Part shown: positions 37,476 through 46,727 of the stretch, in pieces
How the letters are laid out: the number at the start of each line of letters is the position of its first letter
Position numbering within the stretch: the first letter of the stretch is position 1
From: Marinobacter salinexigens
GTDB taxonomy: Bacteria > Pseudomonadota > Gammaproteobacteria > Pseudomonadales > Oleiphilaceae
Assembly (NCBI RefSeq): GCF_008370345.1
Contig: NZ_VTUU01000009.1
Location: 1-64,000, forward strand
Reading direction: 5' to 3'
Length of the DNA: 64,000 nt
Made by a program: the position numbers and the translations under genes
The notes under the pieces: generated by a model
Seen by the model: the letters and a program-made list of their open reading frames with translations, nothing else
Databases searched by the model: none
What the model was told of the DNA's origin: nothing

Positions 37476-38192
37476 ATGGCCGACTCCGAGATTATAGAGC
37501 GACACAAAGGCTCCGCGTTGCTGGTACATCCAGACTATCGGGGGCGGGTGACTGCCGAATGGTTCAGTGCCGAGTATTGGGGAGACTGCGCACGCCCTGT
37601 CAGCAGTGGCGGTCGAGGTGGTGCCTGGTTCATTGAAGCGGGCGAGGTGAGTCTGGTGCTGCGGGAATACCGTCGTGGAGGTCTGGCGGCGCGGATATCC
37701 CGGAAGACTTATGCTTACACCAAAGAAGCGGAAGTCAGGTCATTCTCGGAATTCCGATTGCTTGATCAGCTTTATCGGATGGGATTGCCCGTGCCCAAGC
37801 CCGTAGGGGCCTGGTACCGGAAAAGATCCCCAGTGCAATACCAGGCGTCTATTATCATTGAGCGGCTGAACGATACGGTACCGCTGGCGGAGTTGCTGGA
37901 AGATCTTGATCTCAAAGACTGGACTGCTCTGGGGCAGGTGATCCGTCGCTTCCATGATGCCGGCGTTCGCCATGCTGATCTCAACTGCTTCAACGTGCTG
38001 GTGCGGGGTAATGTCTATTACCTGATTGATTTCGATAAAGGCAGCATTGTCCCTCCCGGTTCGCCTTTGGACTGGAAAAGCCGAAACCTGGAGCGCTTTG
38101 CGAGGTCGATCAGAAAAGTCGCGGGCGATGCGGTCCAGGCCCGGGTCTGGGAACCTTTTATGACTGGATATAACGGGAGTCACTCTGTTTGA
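37476..38192 (+). CDS. kdkA: 3-deoxy-D-manno-octulosonic acid (Kdo) kinase
   Basis: The product is 238 aa, near the Haemophilus KdkA length. This kinase-fold enzyme phosphorylates lipid A-linked Kdo. It has catalytic RHADLNCFNVLV (HxDL with N) and IDFDKGS as the DFG-like metal motif. AGGAAA precedes the ATG. Its TGA overlaps the next gene's TTG start, so the four genes from here to 41414 look like one operon. In known species KdkA accompanies a WaaA that adds a single Kdo. Confidence 0.93.
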   Translation: MADSEIIERHKGSALLVHPDYRGRVTAEWFSAEYWGDCARPVSSGGRGGAWFIEAGEVSLVLREYRRGGLAARISRKTYAYTKEAEVRSFSEFRLLDQLYRMGLPVPKPVGAWYRKRSPVQYQASIIIERLNDTVPLAELLEDLDLKDWTALGQVIRRFHDAGVRHADLNCFNVLVRGNVYYLIDFDKGSIVPPGSPLDWKSRNLERFARSIRKVAGDAVQARVWEPFMTGYNGSHSV

Positions 38193-39307
38193 CTGAACTA
38201 AACCGTGATAGTGAATTGCCTGCGATCCTGTGCCTGACGGATTCGTGTGACCGTCCAGAGTCCGAACTCTTTATCGGGCTCAGGAATGCTGGTTTTGATG
38301 TGGATGTCATGTGCAATCCCAAGGGTCGGAACTACCAGCGCCTGGTAGATGAAGGCTTGGTGGCCCAGCCGATGGCGTTGAAGAATCGTTTCGATAAAGA
38401 GGGCACGGAAGCGATCCGAAGCCAACTGTCGAAGAAACACTACGAGGTTATTCACGCCTATAACCCACGGGCACTGGCTTGTGGGTTGCGGGCGTCGAAA
38501 GGAACCGATATCAAAGTGGTGGCTTATCGGGGCGTCATTGGCAATATCAGTTTCGTGAATCCGGAATCCTGGATAACGTTTTTGCATCCAAGGGTCAGTA
38601 AGATCGTCTGCGTGGCTGATGCAATTAAAGACTATCTTGCCAGCCTTCATTTCCTCTGGATGCACATCCCTGACAGCAAGCTACAGCGTATCTACAAAGG
38701 GCATGATCTTGCCTGGTACCAGGCGGAACCTGCTGATCTCAGTGAGTTTGGTGTGCCGGAAGATGCTCTGGTGGTGTGTTGTACAGGCCGTAACAGCCCG
38801 AGAAAGGGGTTTGATGACCTGATTCAGGCCATGAACCATCTGCCGACGGACGCGAATGTTCACTTGCTGCTGGTTGGTGATGTCATTAACAGTGAGGAGA
38901 TCCGGCAACTGGCTGAGCAATCCCCCCTTGCCGACCGGATCCATTTCACCGGATACCGCAATGATGCTCCAGCCATTGCAGCAGCCAGCGACGTGTTCGT
39001 GTTGCCCTCAAAAGGCCGGGAAGGTTTGCCCCGAGCTGTTATTGAAGCAATGGTCTATGGCGTTGCGCCTGTCGTTACCAGCGTTGGGGGCATGCCAGAG
39101 TTGGTGGAAGATGGTGTCAGTGGATTGGTTGTTCCGCCGGAGCATCCCGCTGCGCTGGCAGCAGCGATAGATCGTTTGATTAGGGACCGGGCATTGGCTG
39201 GCGCCTTGGGGGCGGCTGCGAGGGACCGGATTGCCCGGGACTTCCATACCTCCATGACGGTTCGAGAAACCGGTGAGCTCTACAAATCATTAACGGGCAG
39301 AAGCTGA
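38189..39307 (+). CDS. GT4-family glycosyltransferase
   Basis: The product is 372 aa from TTG 38189, overlapping kdkA by 4 bp (TTGA), with GGGAG at proper spacing. The GT-B fold C-terminal half has VVCCTGRNSPRKGFDDLIQA and the sugar-nucleotide motif SKGREGLPRAVIEAMVYGVA (EX7E), then TSVGGMPELVEDG. It is a retaining transferase using a nucleotide sugar, probably acting in core extension. Donor and acceptor are not predictable. Confidence 0.88.
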   Translation: MTELNRDSELPAILCLTDSCDRPESELFIGLRNAGFDVDVMCNPKGRNYQRLVDEGLVAQPMALKNRFDKEGTEAIRSQLSKKHYEVIHAYNPRALACGLRASKGTDIKVVAYRGVIGNISFVNPESWITFLHPRVSKIVCVADAIKDYLASLHFLWMHIPDSKLQRIYKGHDLAWYQAEPADLSEFGVPEDALVVCCTGRNSPRKGFDDLIQAMNHLPTDANVHLLLVGDVINSEEIRQLAEQSPLADRIHFTGYRNDAPAIAAASDVFVLPSKGREGLPRAVIEAMVYGVAPVVTSVGGMPELVEDGVSGLVVPPEHPAALAAAIDRLIRDRALAGALGAAARDRIARDFHTSMTVRETGELYKSLTGRS

Positions 39308-40384
39308 ATGCGTCGCTATCTGTTTTTCGTCAATCAGCCATATTCATACTCTATCCTGAGGCCGTTACAGGATGAAATCCGCCGTCGTGGAGACGAGGCC
39401 GCCTGGTTCGTAGCGGGGTGTTCCACTGCACCACTGCAAGCAGGAGAGCGTCGGCTGAAGACGGTCAGGGAAGTGATGGAGTTCAAGGCGGACGCGACGT
39501 TTGTGCCGGGAGACTGGGTTCCCTATTTCTTTCCGGGCATCAAGGTGGAAGTGTTTCACGGCATGGCACGGAATAAACGGGGCCACAGCAGTGAGGATGA
39601 AAGCGATCATTACCGGATTCGTGGGTGGTTTGATCTTTACTGCACACATGCGGTGAAGGACACTGCCAAGTTTCAGGCGTTGGCAAAGGAGCATGGGCAT
39701 TTCGCGGTAGCGCATACCGGTTGGCCCAAGCTGGATCCGTTGCTGTCAGGCGCATCGTTGGGGAAACCGCAACGAGCGGAGGGAGAGGCCCCGGTCGTTT
39801 TTTATGCATCGACGTTCAGTCGTTCGGTGACCTCTGCACCTGCACTGGTAGACAAAATCGGTGAGCTTTCCCGAAGCGGACGATGGCAGTTTATTGTTAC
39901 TCTGCACCCCAAAATGGATGAGGAGGTTGTTGAGCAGTATCGCAAACTGGCGGGTGATAACCTGAGATTTGTGGAGAGTGATGAAGATTTGCTTCCTATT
40001 TTGCCGGAAGCCGACGTTATGATGTGTGATACGTCCTCCATCATGTTTGAATTCATGTTCCTGGACCGCCCGGTAGTGACTTTCCGGACCAAGATGCCAG
40101 GGCCCTACCTGATTGATGTAGATAGCCCGGATGAGGTTGAGGCGGCGCTTGCCAGGGCGGTGTCGTACCCTGACGAGCTGATGTCGGAAACCCGTAGACT
40201 GTGTGACGATCTCCATAGTTTCCGGGATGGCCAGTCCAGCCCGCGAGTGCTGGATGCGGTTGAAAACTTCCTGCGGGATAAGCAGGGCGCACTGAAGAAA
40301 AAGCCGCTGAACCTGCTGAGGAAACTCAAGGTCAGGCGCCGGCTTCAGAGGGAACTGAAGCGGATGAAACAGCAGGACAGCTAA
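39308..40384 (+). CDS. CDP-glycerol glycerophosphotransferase-like protein (TagB/TagF family)
   Basis: The product is 358 aa and starts the base after the preceding stop. Family landmarks are FHGMARNKRG (catalytic-type His), TLHPKMDEEVVEQY, and DVMMCDTSSIMFEFMFLDRP, close to the DYSSxMFEF signature of teichoic-acid glycerophosphotransferases. It also has a basic C-terminal tail (KKKPLNLLRKLKVRRRLQRE) suited to membrane surface binding. In Gram-negatives such enzymes can add glycerol phosphate or ribitol phosphate to surface glycans. No CDP-glycerol synthase gene is in the window, so the donor is unproven. Confidence 0.82.
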   Translation: MRRYLFFVNQPYSYSILRPLQDEIRRRGDEAAWFVAGCSTAPLQAGERRLKTVREVMEFKADATFVPGDWVPYFFPGIKVEVFHGMARNKRGHSSEDESDHYRIRGWFDLYCTHAVKDTAKFQALAKEHGHFAVAHTGWPKLDPLLSGASLGKPQRAEGEAPVVFYASTFSRSVTSAPALVDKIGELSRSGRWQFIVTLHPKMDEEVVEQYRKLAGDNLRFVESDEDLLPILPEADVMMCDTSSIMFEFMFLDRPVVTFRTKMPGPYLIDVDSPDEVEAALARAVSYPDELMSETRRLCDDLHSFRDGQSSPRVLDAVENFLRDKQGALKKKPLNLLRKLKVRRRLQRELKRMKQQDS

Positions 40385-40409
40385 TTTACATCTAACGGAA
40401 TAAGCCAGC

Positions 40410-41414
40410 TTGACTAGCCTCGACACCACCCTGAATGTATTTGTGGTAAGTACACCGTTGCAACTGATCAGTTGCGCTGAGGCACGCCGCTATTATGGGT
40501 GTTCTGCCGCGGAGTCTCTGCTGGTTATCGCCCGACCGGACAACAGTGAAACAGAGTCTCAGCTCGCACTGCTGTCCACAGCCTTGGGGTGGCAGGACGT
40601 CGAGACGATACACCTGAAAAAAAGCTCCTTCTACCTGCATTTAGGTGGTGTGGCCCGATCCCTGGCGCATCGCCCCATTAAAAGAATGTTCATCGGTAAC
40701 AAGGCCAGTTGGATTCACGAGGTTTTCTATCGGGGGTTCGACGCCGAGGAACTGGTTTTTGTGGATGATGGTCTGGCGACGGTCAAGTATTACCATGCCA
40801 TCCACAACGAGGGGCTAGCGTCCCGGGTGTCGAAGGGAAAAGCCCGCTTGCTATCAGCCATGGGCATCCGGCTCCATCGGGTTGTACCCGAGGTCGTGTC
40901 CTTTTTTACTTTTTTCCCGTTGCCATGCACGGACAAGATCACGACTGTAATCCACGATTTTCCAGTATTTCGGGAAACGTTCCGGACCCGTGAGCATGTA
41001 AGCTCGGCACTGCCCCCGCTGATTGGCTTTCTGGGGCAGCCGTTTGGCGGTGGTATACGTCTGCAGCGGTTAAAACTTCAGATTGAACATGTACTGGAAC
41101 GTCATCCAGACAGTCGTATTGTTTACTTTATGCACCGTAAGGAAGTCCGCGCAGAACTGGATTCACTGCTTTGGGGCTTGCCCGTAGAGGTGCGGCAGGC
41201 CGGCCGTCCTATCGAAGTGGAAGTTGCGCTTTCCGGAGAAAAGTACACGGCGTTTTACAGTTTCGCCTCCACGGCTCTGTTTACCCTGAAAAAGATGTTC
41301 CCCTATATCAACGTGTACCAGATTGACGATGAGGCCCTGGGCGCCCAGGTGCCTTATTACGAGGAAATCGTGTCCATGTTCCAGTCTGCGGGCGTAGAAG
41401 CCACCACTCTCTGA
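40410..41414 (+). CDS. GT52/polysialyltransferase-like glycosyltransferase
   Basis: The product is 334 aa from TTG 40410, 25 bp after the preceding gene; the ribosome binding site is only a GGAA. The N-terminal VFVVSTPLQLISCAEARR and the central VFVDDGLATVKYYHA resemble LPS sialyltransferases and polysialyltransferases (GT52 and related). A late YSFASTALFTLKKMFP matches their C-terminal CMP-site region. Sialic acid or another CMP-sugar could be the donor; this is inference, since no sialic acid synthesis genes are in the window. It is the last gene of the kdkA operon. Confidence 0.68.
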   Translation: MTSLDTTLNVFVVSTPLQLISCAEARRYYGCSAAESLLVIARPDNSETESQLALLSTALGWQDVETIHLKKSSFYLHLGGVARSLAHRPIKRMFIGNKASWIHEVFYRGFDAEELVFVDDGLATVKYYHAIHNEGLASRVSKGKARLLSAMGIRLHRVVPEVVSFFTFFPLPCTDKITTVIHDFPVFRETFRTREHVSSALPPLIGFLGQPFGGGIRLQRLKLQIEHVLERHPDSRIVYFMHRKEVRAELDSLLWGLPVEVRQAGRPIEVEVALSGEKYTAFYSFASTALFTLKKMFPYINVYQIDDEALGAQVPYYEEIVSMFQSAGVEATTL

Positions 41415-41441
41415 CGGTTGGTCAGAGCTGGTGATCGGTCT

Positions 41442-43457
41442 TCATTCTTGCTGGCGCCTTGGGCGCTTCAGGGTCCACAATCCCGCATATTTGTTAAACG
41501 TAACCTGGGCGTAGGTAACGGCTGTCAGATAGCCGACAGAACCGTCGAGAAAACCAAAACGGATAAAATAAACCTGCACGAAGGTCATCAGGCCGCGAAG
41601 GGTAGGGTAGATCATTGTGCGGGTTTTCTTGCCCTTCCTGTGTTTTTCCAGTGATCCCAGCCAGGCATATTTTGCGCTTTTCTCCAGCGAATGGCCGAAG
41701 TCCCGGTGGGTGTAGTGCGTCAGGCGGCCTCGCAGAGTTTTGACTTTTCTCCCGGAGGGAATCAGGATGCGCTCATGAACCAGAGCATCCGAGAAGCTGA
41801 CGCCCTCCCGCCGGAACAGTCTCAGAGGGGCTCTTCCACTTCGCCCGAAGTCCAGTCGTGAACCATAGATGGTGACCGCCCACGGTAATTTGTAGGCATC
41901 GGCATCCGGTGCTGCCAGGTGATGATTGATCTCCCTGGCCAGTTCTGGAGTGATTCTTTCATCGGCATCAAGTGACAACACCCAGTCGCCAGTCGCTTTT
42001 TCCAGTGCTCGTTGCTTCTGAATGCCAAAGCCTGGCCAGTCCGTCACTTCAACAATATCGGCATACTCGCGGGCGATGTCGACGGTGCGGTCGGTACTGC
42101 CACTGTCCAGAACAATGATTTCATCTGCCACCAGCCGTGCTGATTTCAAGCAATCGGCGATATGATCTTCTTCATTTTTGGTGATGATGGTGGCGGATAC
42201 GGTACGTGATCGCGTACGCGTGTACGAAGCACTGAGTTCTGTATACAGCGCTGAGCCTATGGCAGCCACGTACACCATATAGAGTGTCAGGAAGAGGCTT
42301 CTGTCGAATGCTGCTTCTGTCAGGCCAAACATCAGATAGCCAACGCTGACCATGGTGCCCGCTACCGCCAAATGGGCCGCTGGAGCGTGGGAGCTGAACA
42401 GGTGGCGCCCGAACAGCACCATCGGGATGAAGATCAGAAATGTCCAGCTCAGAATGCCGGGAACACCGCTGGTTGCGGCATTATTGAGCAGATCGTTGTG
42501 GGCATGACCCGTACAGCAAAGGTAGGTCTTTGAGAGCTGCCCAGCTTCAACGGCATCCTCTATATGGTGGGTATAGCCCCCAAGGCCGGCGCCAAACCAG
42601 GGGTTATCGAGGAACAGACCGCTGGCCTGATCCCATATCTCGATGCGTTTGCCCATACCCTGCTCAAGCTGGCCCTTGTCAACAAGGCCATCAAGGGATT
42701 TGGACATACGGTCACTGGTAGTGACTGCGGTAACCAGGATGGCAGGGATCAGGAAAAGTGCCACGATTCGCAGCTTTTTGCTGACCAAGGGGATCAACAG
42801 GAGAAGCAGGAAGGGCAGTGCAACGAGGTTGCTCCGGGTTTCAGACAGCATGGAGATCAGGGCCGCTGTTGTGCCCATAGCCATCAATGCCAGAGCTGTC
42901 AGTGGCCGTTTGCTTTTCAGGAAGAAAAAACCACCGACGATGGTCAGCATTCCTCCCAGGAGTGCAAGGTTGCCGAAGCTGATGGGATTGATACCGCCAC
43001 CGAACCGATACTTCATGATGCCGCCGAGAGCGCCTTTGCTCTCGATGATCACTGACAGAAGTATGGCAATCACTGAAACGGACATCAGAGCCGCCGCCAG
43101 GAATACCGTGCCGGCCCTTACCCTGGCAAAGGTAAATGCAGTGATCAGCGGCCAGAACAGGATAAAGCGGGCATGGGTGCCCAGTGTCTTGCCTCCGTCA
43201 TAGTCGAATCCTTCAAGGGACCAGGAGCAAAGGCTTACCAGGAAGAAAAACCAGAAGGCAAAATGCAGAAGGCGCAGTTCCTTGGGCTTATCCCAGCCGG
43301 CTTCGTACAGGGTTTTGCGGAATGCGACCACCATACCGCTGATGGCCAGCAACAAAGTGGCAGCGGCAAGCAGGCTGGACGAGAGTAGTGCGCCCCCGAG
43401 GCCGGTCATTAGCAGAGCGTAAGATACCAGTCGGGACTTTGGCGTGGTGTCGGTCAT
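41442..43457 (-). CDS. Fusion of O-antigen ligase (WaaL/Wzy_C) and family 2 glycosyltransferase
   Basis: The product is 671 aa from ATG 43457 (MTDTTPKSRLVSYALL). An earlier in-frame ATG at 43541 lies inside the lpxL gene. Residues 1-about 405 are a polytopic membrane protein with about ten helices and the ligase motif GHAHNDLLNNAATSGVPGIL. Residues about 419-671 are a complete GT2 domain: TVSATIITKNEEDHIADCLK, DSGSTDRT, LDADERITPE. This is close to WaaE/KdtX-type core glucosyltransferases and to the separate GT2 at 45915-46727. The linker is about 13 residues, so this is a true fusion with one open frame. It is the last gene after manC and lpxL on this strand. Confidence 0.88.
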   Translation of the reverse strand: MTDTTPKSRLVSYALLMTGLGGALLSSSLLAAATLLLAISGMVVAFRKTLYEAGWDKPKELRLLHFAFWFFFLVSLCSWSLEGFDYDGGKTLGTHARFILFWPLITAFTFARVRAGTVFLAAALMSVSVIAILLSVIIESKGALGGIMKYRFGGGINPISFGNLALLGGMLTIVGGFFFLKSKRPLTALALMAMGTTAALISMLSETRSNLVALPFLLLLLIPLVSKKLRIVALFLIPAILVTAVTTSDRMSKSLDGLVDKGQLEQGMGKRIEIWDQASGLFLDNPWFGAGLGGYTHHIEDAVEAGQLSKTYLCCTGHAHNDLLNNAATSGVPGILSWTFLIFIPMVLFGRHLFSSHAPAAHLAVAGTMVSVGYLMFGLTEAAFDRSLFLTLYMVYVAAIGSALYTELSASYTRTRSRTVSATIITKNEEDHIADCLKSARLVADEIIVLDSGSTDRTVDIAREYADIVEVTDWPGFGIQKQRALEKATGDWVLSLDADERITPELAREINHHLAAPDADAYKLPWAVTIYGSRLDFGRSGRAPLRLFRREGVSFSDALVHERILIPSGRKVKTLRGRLTHYTHRDFGHSLEKSAKYAWLGSLEKHRKGKKTRTMIYPTLRGLMTFVQVYFIRFGFLDGSVGYLTAVTYAQVTFNKYAGLWTLKRPRRQQE

Positions 43458-43468
43458 GTCCGGCTCGT

Positions 43469-44374
43469 TCAGCAAATTCGGTCGGGGTTGTAGGGGTTGA
43501 TCTCTCCGGGAGGCCGGTGCCGCATACGCTTGTATTCCCACTGATATTGTTCCGGAATCTGACGCACGCAGTCTTCGATGGATCGATTCATGGCGGTGGT
43601 TGCGATCACAGCGTCCTTGTCGCCGAGGCCGGCCTCAGTCCGCCTGACAACAATGCGGAAGCCACTGGCATCGGGCAGTCTTTCTGCATAGGTGATCAGC
43701 ACCTTGGCACCGGTTCTTTGAATCAGTTTGGAAACCAGAGTCATGGTTTTGACTTCCATACCGAAGAAGGGGGCAAACGCATTGCCTTTCCCTCGTGGTG
43801 ACTGATCCGGGAGGATACCTGCAACACCACCTTCACGGAGGATCGAGGCAAGTCTTGCGAGCCCTCGACGGTCGCCGCGCACCAGTTCGGAGCCAAGCCT
43901 GCCTCGTACGCGAACCATGTAGTTCTCGAACTCCGGCATGTTGGGCGGGCTATACAGTGCAGCCATTTTGTAACGGGACGAGAAAAACAGGCCCGCCAGT
44001 TCCCAGTTACCCAGGTGGGGGGCCAGCAGAATAAGGCCGTCCCCATCTGCCATGGCCTCGTCAATCAATTCGAGGCCTTCGGTTTCCCTGATCAGGCCCA
44101 GGCATTTTTCAACTGGCCACTCCCACATCAGGGGCACTTCCACCATGGTCATGCCAGTCTGGGCAAGGGATTTTCGTGACAAAGCAGCCCGTTCTCCGGG
44201 TGACAGCTCGGGCAGGCAAATATCCAGATTGATATCGGTTACCTGCCTGAGCTTGGTCGGCAGTCGCCATGACAGAAACCCGATGAGTTTCCCAATACGC
44301 TGAGCGTTGGCAAGAGAAAGCCAGCCGATCATTCTGAGCAGTCCGGCAATCAGGAAGTACTTTACTTTGCTCAT
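43469..44374 (-). CDS. Lipid A late acyltransferase (LpxL/LpxM family), copy 1
   Basis: The product is 301 aa. This inner-membrane enzyme transfers a fatty acyl chain to Kdo-lipid A. It has an N-terminal hydrophobic anchor and the catalytic H(X)4E motif in [26 protein letters not shown] is also typical of the family. The ATG overlaps the manC stop by 4 bp. A second family member lies at 49909-50856, so lauroyl versus myristoyl roles may be split between them; which is which cannot be told from sequence. Confidence 0.9.
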   Translation of the reverse strand: MSKVKYFLIAGLLRMIGWLSLANAQRIGKLIGFLSWRLPTKLRQVTDINLDICLPELSPGERAALSRKSLAQTGMTMVEVPLMWEWPVEKCLGLIRETEGLELIDEAMADGDGLILLAPHLGNWELAGLFFSSRYKMAALYSPPNMPEFENYMVRVRGRLGSELVRGDRRGLARLASILREGGVAGILPDQSPRGKGNAFAPFFGMEVKTMTLVSKLIQRTGAKVLITYAERLPDASGFRIVVRRTEAGLGDKDAVIATTAMNRSIEDCVRQIPEQYQWEYKRMRHRPPGEINPYNPDRIC

Positions 44375-45786
44375 TTTCGACCGTACCGATCCTCGTAACG
44401 AACGATGTCGTCTTCCCCGAGATATGAACCGGACTGCACCTCGATCAGCTCGAGATCAATGACACCAGGGTTTTCCAGAGAGTGTACCTGACCAACCGGT
44501 ATGTAGGTTGACTGGTTTTCAGTCACCAGATAGGTCTCATCGCCGTTGGTTACTTTGGCGGTACCGCTGACAACAATCCAGTGCTCGGCGCGATGGTGAT
44601 GCATCTGTACAGAAAGCTTCGCCCCGGGCTTAACGGTAATGCGTTTCACCTGGTAGCGGGTGCCATTGTCAATGGAGTCGTAAACCCCCCAGGGACGATA
44701 TACCTCTCTGTGGTTCATATGCTCATGGCGGCCATCACTCTTGATCTGTTCCACCACAGATTTCACGTCCTGAACCCGATCTTTGTGGGCAACCAGAAGC
44801 GCGTCCTTGGTTTCGATAATGACCAGGTTGTCCACGCCAACGGTTGCGACCAGGCGGCTGTCGGCCCTGACCAGGGTGTTTGACGTGTCATGGGTGATGA
44901 CATCTCCCGACAGGCTGTTGCCATCGGCATCTTTTTCGCTGACATCCCAGAGTGCAGACCAGGATCCGATGTCGCTCCATCCGGCATCCAGAGCTACAAC
45001 GGCGGCCTTGTCGGTTTTTTCCATGACGGCGTAGTCGACAGAGTCGGACGGGCACTGGGCGAACAGCTCTGCATTCACCCGGGTAAAGTGAAGGTCCTCG
45101 GACGCGTCGGCGATGGCCGATTTGCACGCAGCGAGAATGTCTGGCCTGTGGGTTTCGAGCTCGTTCAGGTAGTCGCGGGCACCAAACAGGAACATACCGC
45201 TGTTCCAGAGGTATTCGCCAGAGTCGAGATAGGCTTTGGCAGTATCCAGATCGGGCTTTTCAACAAAACGGTCGACGGTGAAGCAATTGTCTGCAAGGTT
45301 GCTTCCCCGGTGAATATAACCGTAGCCAGTTTCTGGGTTGTGAGGCACGATGCCGAAGGTGACCAGCTTGCCCTGAGATGCGAGAGGGACGGCTCGCTCG
45401 ACGCCTTCCTGGAATGCTGCGACATCGGTAATCAGGTGATCGGCCGCTAGCACCAGCATTAACGGGTTTTCGGTCTCCGAGTTGTTGCAAAGCTGGAGAG
45501 CTGCCAGAGCAATAGCAGGCGCAGTGTTGCGGCCACAGGGTTCCAGAATTATCCGGGTTTCTTCATGGCCTGACTGGCGCATCTGTTCCGCCGCGAGAAA
45601 ACGATGCTCTTCGTTGCAGATCAAAAGCGGGCTGTCTGCATTCATGCCGTCCAGACGGGCAACGGTTGCTTGCAGCATGGACAATGGTCCATCGGTCAGC
45701 TTGAGAAACTGCTTTGGATTGAGCTGCCGCGATAGTGGCCAAAGTCTTGAACCTGTGCCACCGGCCATGATGACGGGATGAATCAT
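44371..45786 (-). CDS. manC: Mannose-1-phosphate guanylyltransferase / mannose-6-phosphate isomerase
   Basis: The product is 471 aa, the usual length for the bifunctional type II enzyme. The N-terminal pyrophosphorylase has [13 protein letters not shown] and FVEKPD; the C-terminal cupin isomerase has [17 protein letters not shown]. It makes GDP-mannose, the precursor of mannose, rhamnose, fucose or alginate residues, so the surface glycan here likely contains such a sugar. No phosphomannomutase is in the window. It is first in the manC-lpxL-fusion set. Confidence 0.95.
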   Translation of the reverse strand: MIHPVIMAGGTGSRLWPLSRQLNPKQFLKLTDGPLSMLQATVARLDGMNADSPLLICNEEHRFLAAEQMRQSGHEETRIILEPCGRNTAPAIALAALQLCNNSETENPLMLVLAADHLITDVAAFQEGVERAVPLASQGKLVTFGIVPHNPETGYGYIHRGSNLADNCFTVDRFVEKPDLDTAKAYLDSGEYLWNSGMFLFGARDYLNELETHRPDILAACKSAIADASEDLHFTRVNAELFAQCPSDSVDYAVMEKTDKAAVVALDAGWSDIGSWSALWDVSEKDADGNSLSGDVITHDTSNTLVRADSRLVATVGVDNLVIIETKDALLVAHKDRVQDVKSVVEQIKSDGRHEHMNHREVYRPWGVYDSIDNGTRYQVKRITVKPGAKLSVQMHHHRAEHWIVVSGTAKVTNGDETYLVTENQSTYIPVGQVHSLENPGVIDLELIEVQSGSYLGEDDIVRYEDRYGRK

Positions 45787-45914
45787 GCGTCTACTCCGGA
45801 CTAGAGTGATAAATTCCTCGAGAACCCTGATTTGGGATGCGTCATCTTAACACAGGCAGTTGATAATATTGCCTAAGTGAAGCCCCAACCAACGTGCCAA
45901 AACCAGGAGTTTTG

Positions 45915-46727
45915 ATGAAACTGCCGTTATCTGTGTATTACATCACTCAGAATGAGGAAGTCCGGTTGCCTGAGTCGCTGGCCAGGGTTGTCGGATGGGT
46001 AGATGAGATTATTGTCGTCGACTCGGGGAGTACCGATGGAACCCGGGCAGTTGCAGAGTCGGCTGGGGCGCGGTTTGTCCACAATGACTGGCAGGGCTTT
46101 GCGTCCCAGAAAGCCTTCGCAGCCAGTTTATGCAGAAACGACTGGGTACTGGATCTGGATGCGGATGAGGTGCTGTCGGATCAGTTGGTTACCAACATAA
46201 AGGCCCTTTTTGCCAGTCAGGTCTCCGACGAGATTGCCGGTTTCAGGATGCGATGGGTGCTCTCCCAGCCAAACCCCCGACATCCCTTCCGGCACGATAA
46301 AAGCAAAAAAATTCTTCGTTTGTATAACCGAAAGCGTGCGGCCATTGAACCGGAAGCGGACAGCAACGATGACCGGCCCCGGGTTAAAAACGGCAGAGTG
46401 TTGGAGCTAAAAGGGGACGTGCTGCATCGCACCCTGATTTCACTGGAGCAGATGGAGAAGAAATACTGTCAGCTCTCGTCGGAGCAGGCCAGGTATATGG
46501 CGGCAAAGGGGAGGCGTATCTCCAGTGCCCGGCTCTTTGTTGAATTTCCTCTGAAGTTTCTCAAGTATTACCTGATCCATCGACAGGTTTTAAATGGCTG
46601 GTTTGGGTTGAGTGTGGCCATTACGGCTGCGAACCGTAACTTCATGAGATTGGCCAAGGCGAAGGAGTTGCAGATGCTGGCCGAGATAGAAAGCGAGTTG
46701 GATTCAAAGAGTCATGTGGGCGGGTAG
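45915..46727 (+). CDS. Family 2 glycosyltransferase (WaaE/KdtX-like)
   Basis: The product is 270 aa from ATG 45915, with a strong CAGGAG site. A GT-A fold is shown by PLSVYYITQNEEVRLPESLA, IVVDSGSTDGT and LDLDADE (DxD-type metal site). It resembles WaaE, which adds glucose to the first heptose, and the C-terminal half of the fusion protein at 41442-43457. Its 3' end overlaps the convergent GT4 gene tail-to-tail by 16 bp. Confidence 0.88.
   Translation: MKLPLSVYYITQNEEVRLPESLARVVGWVDEIIVVDSGSTDGTRAVAESAGARFVHNDWQGFASQKAFAASLCRNDWVLDLDADEVLSDQLVTNIKALFASQVSDEIAGFRMRWVLSQPNPRHPFRHDKSKKILRLYNRKRAAIEPEADSNDDRPRVKNGRVLELKGDVLHRTLISLEQMEKKYCQLSSEQARYMAAKGRRISSARLFVEFPLKFLKYYLIHRQVLNGWFGLSVAITAANRNFMRLAKAKELQMLAEIESELDSKSHVGG

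Noticed and set aside
41442..43457. A frameshift or sequencing error joining two separate genes
   Set aside because: The frame is continuous, the linker is short and in frame, and no internal start with a good ribosome binding site was found at the GT2 boundary. The fusion is taken as real.
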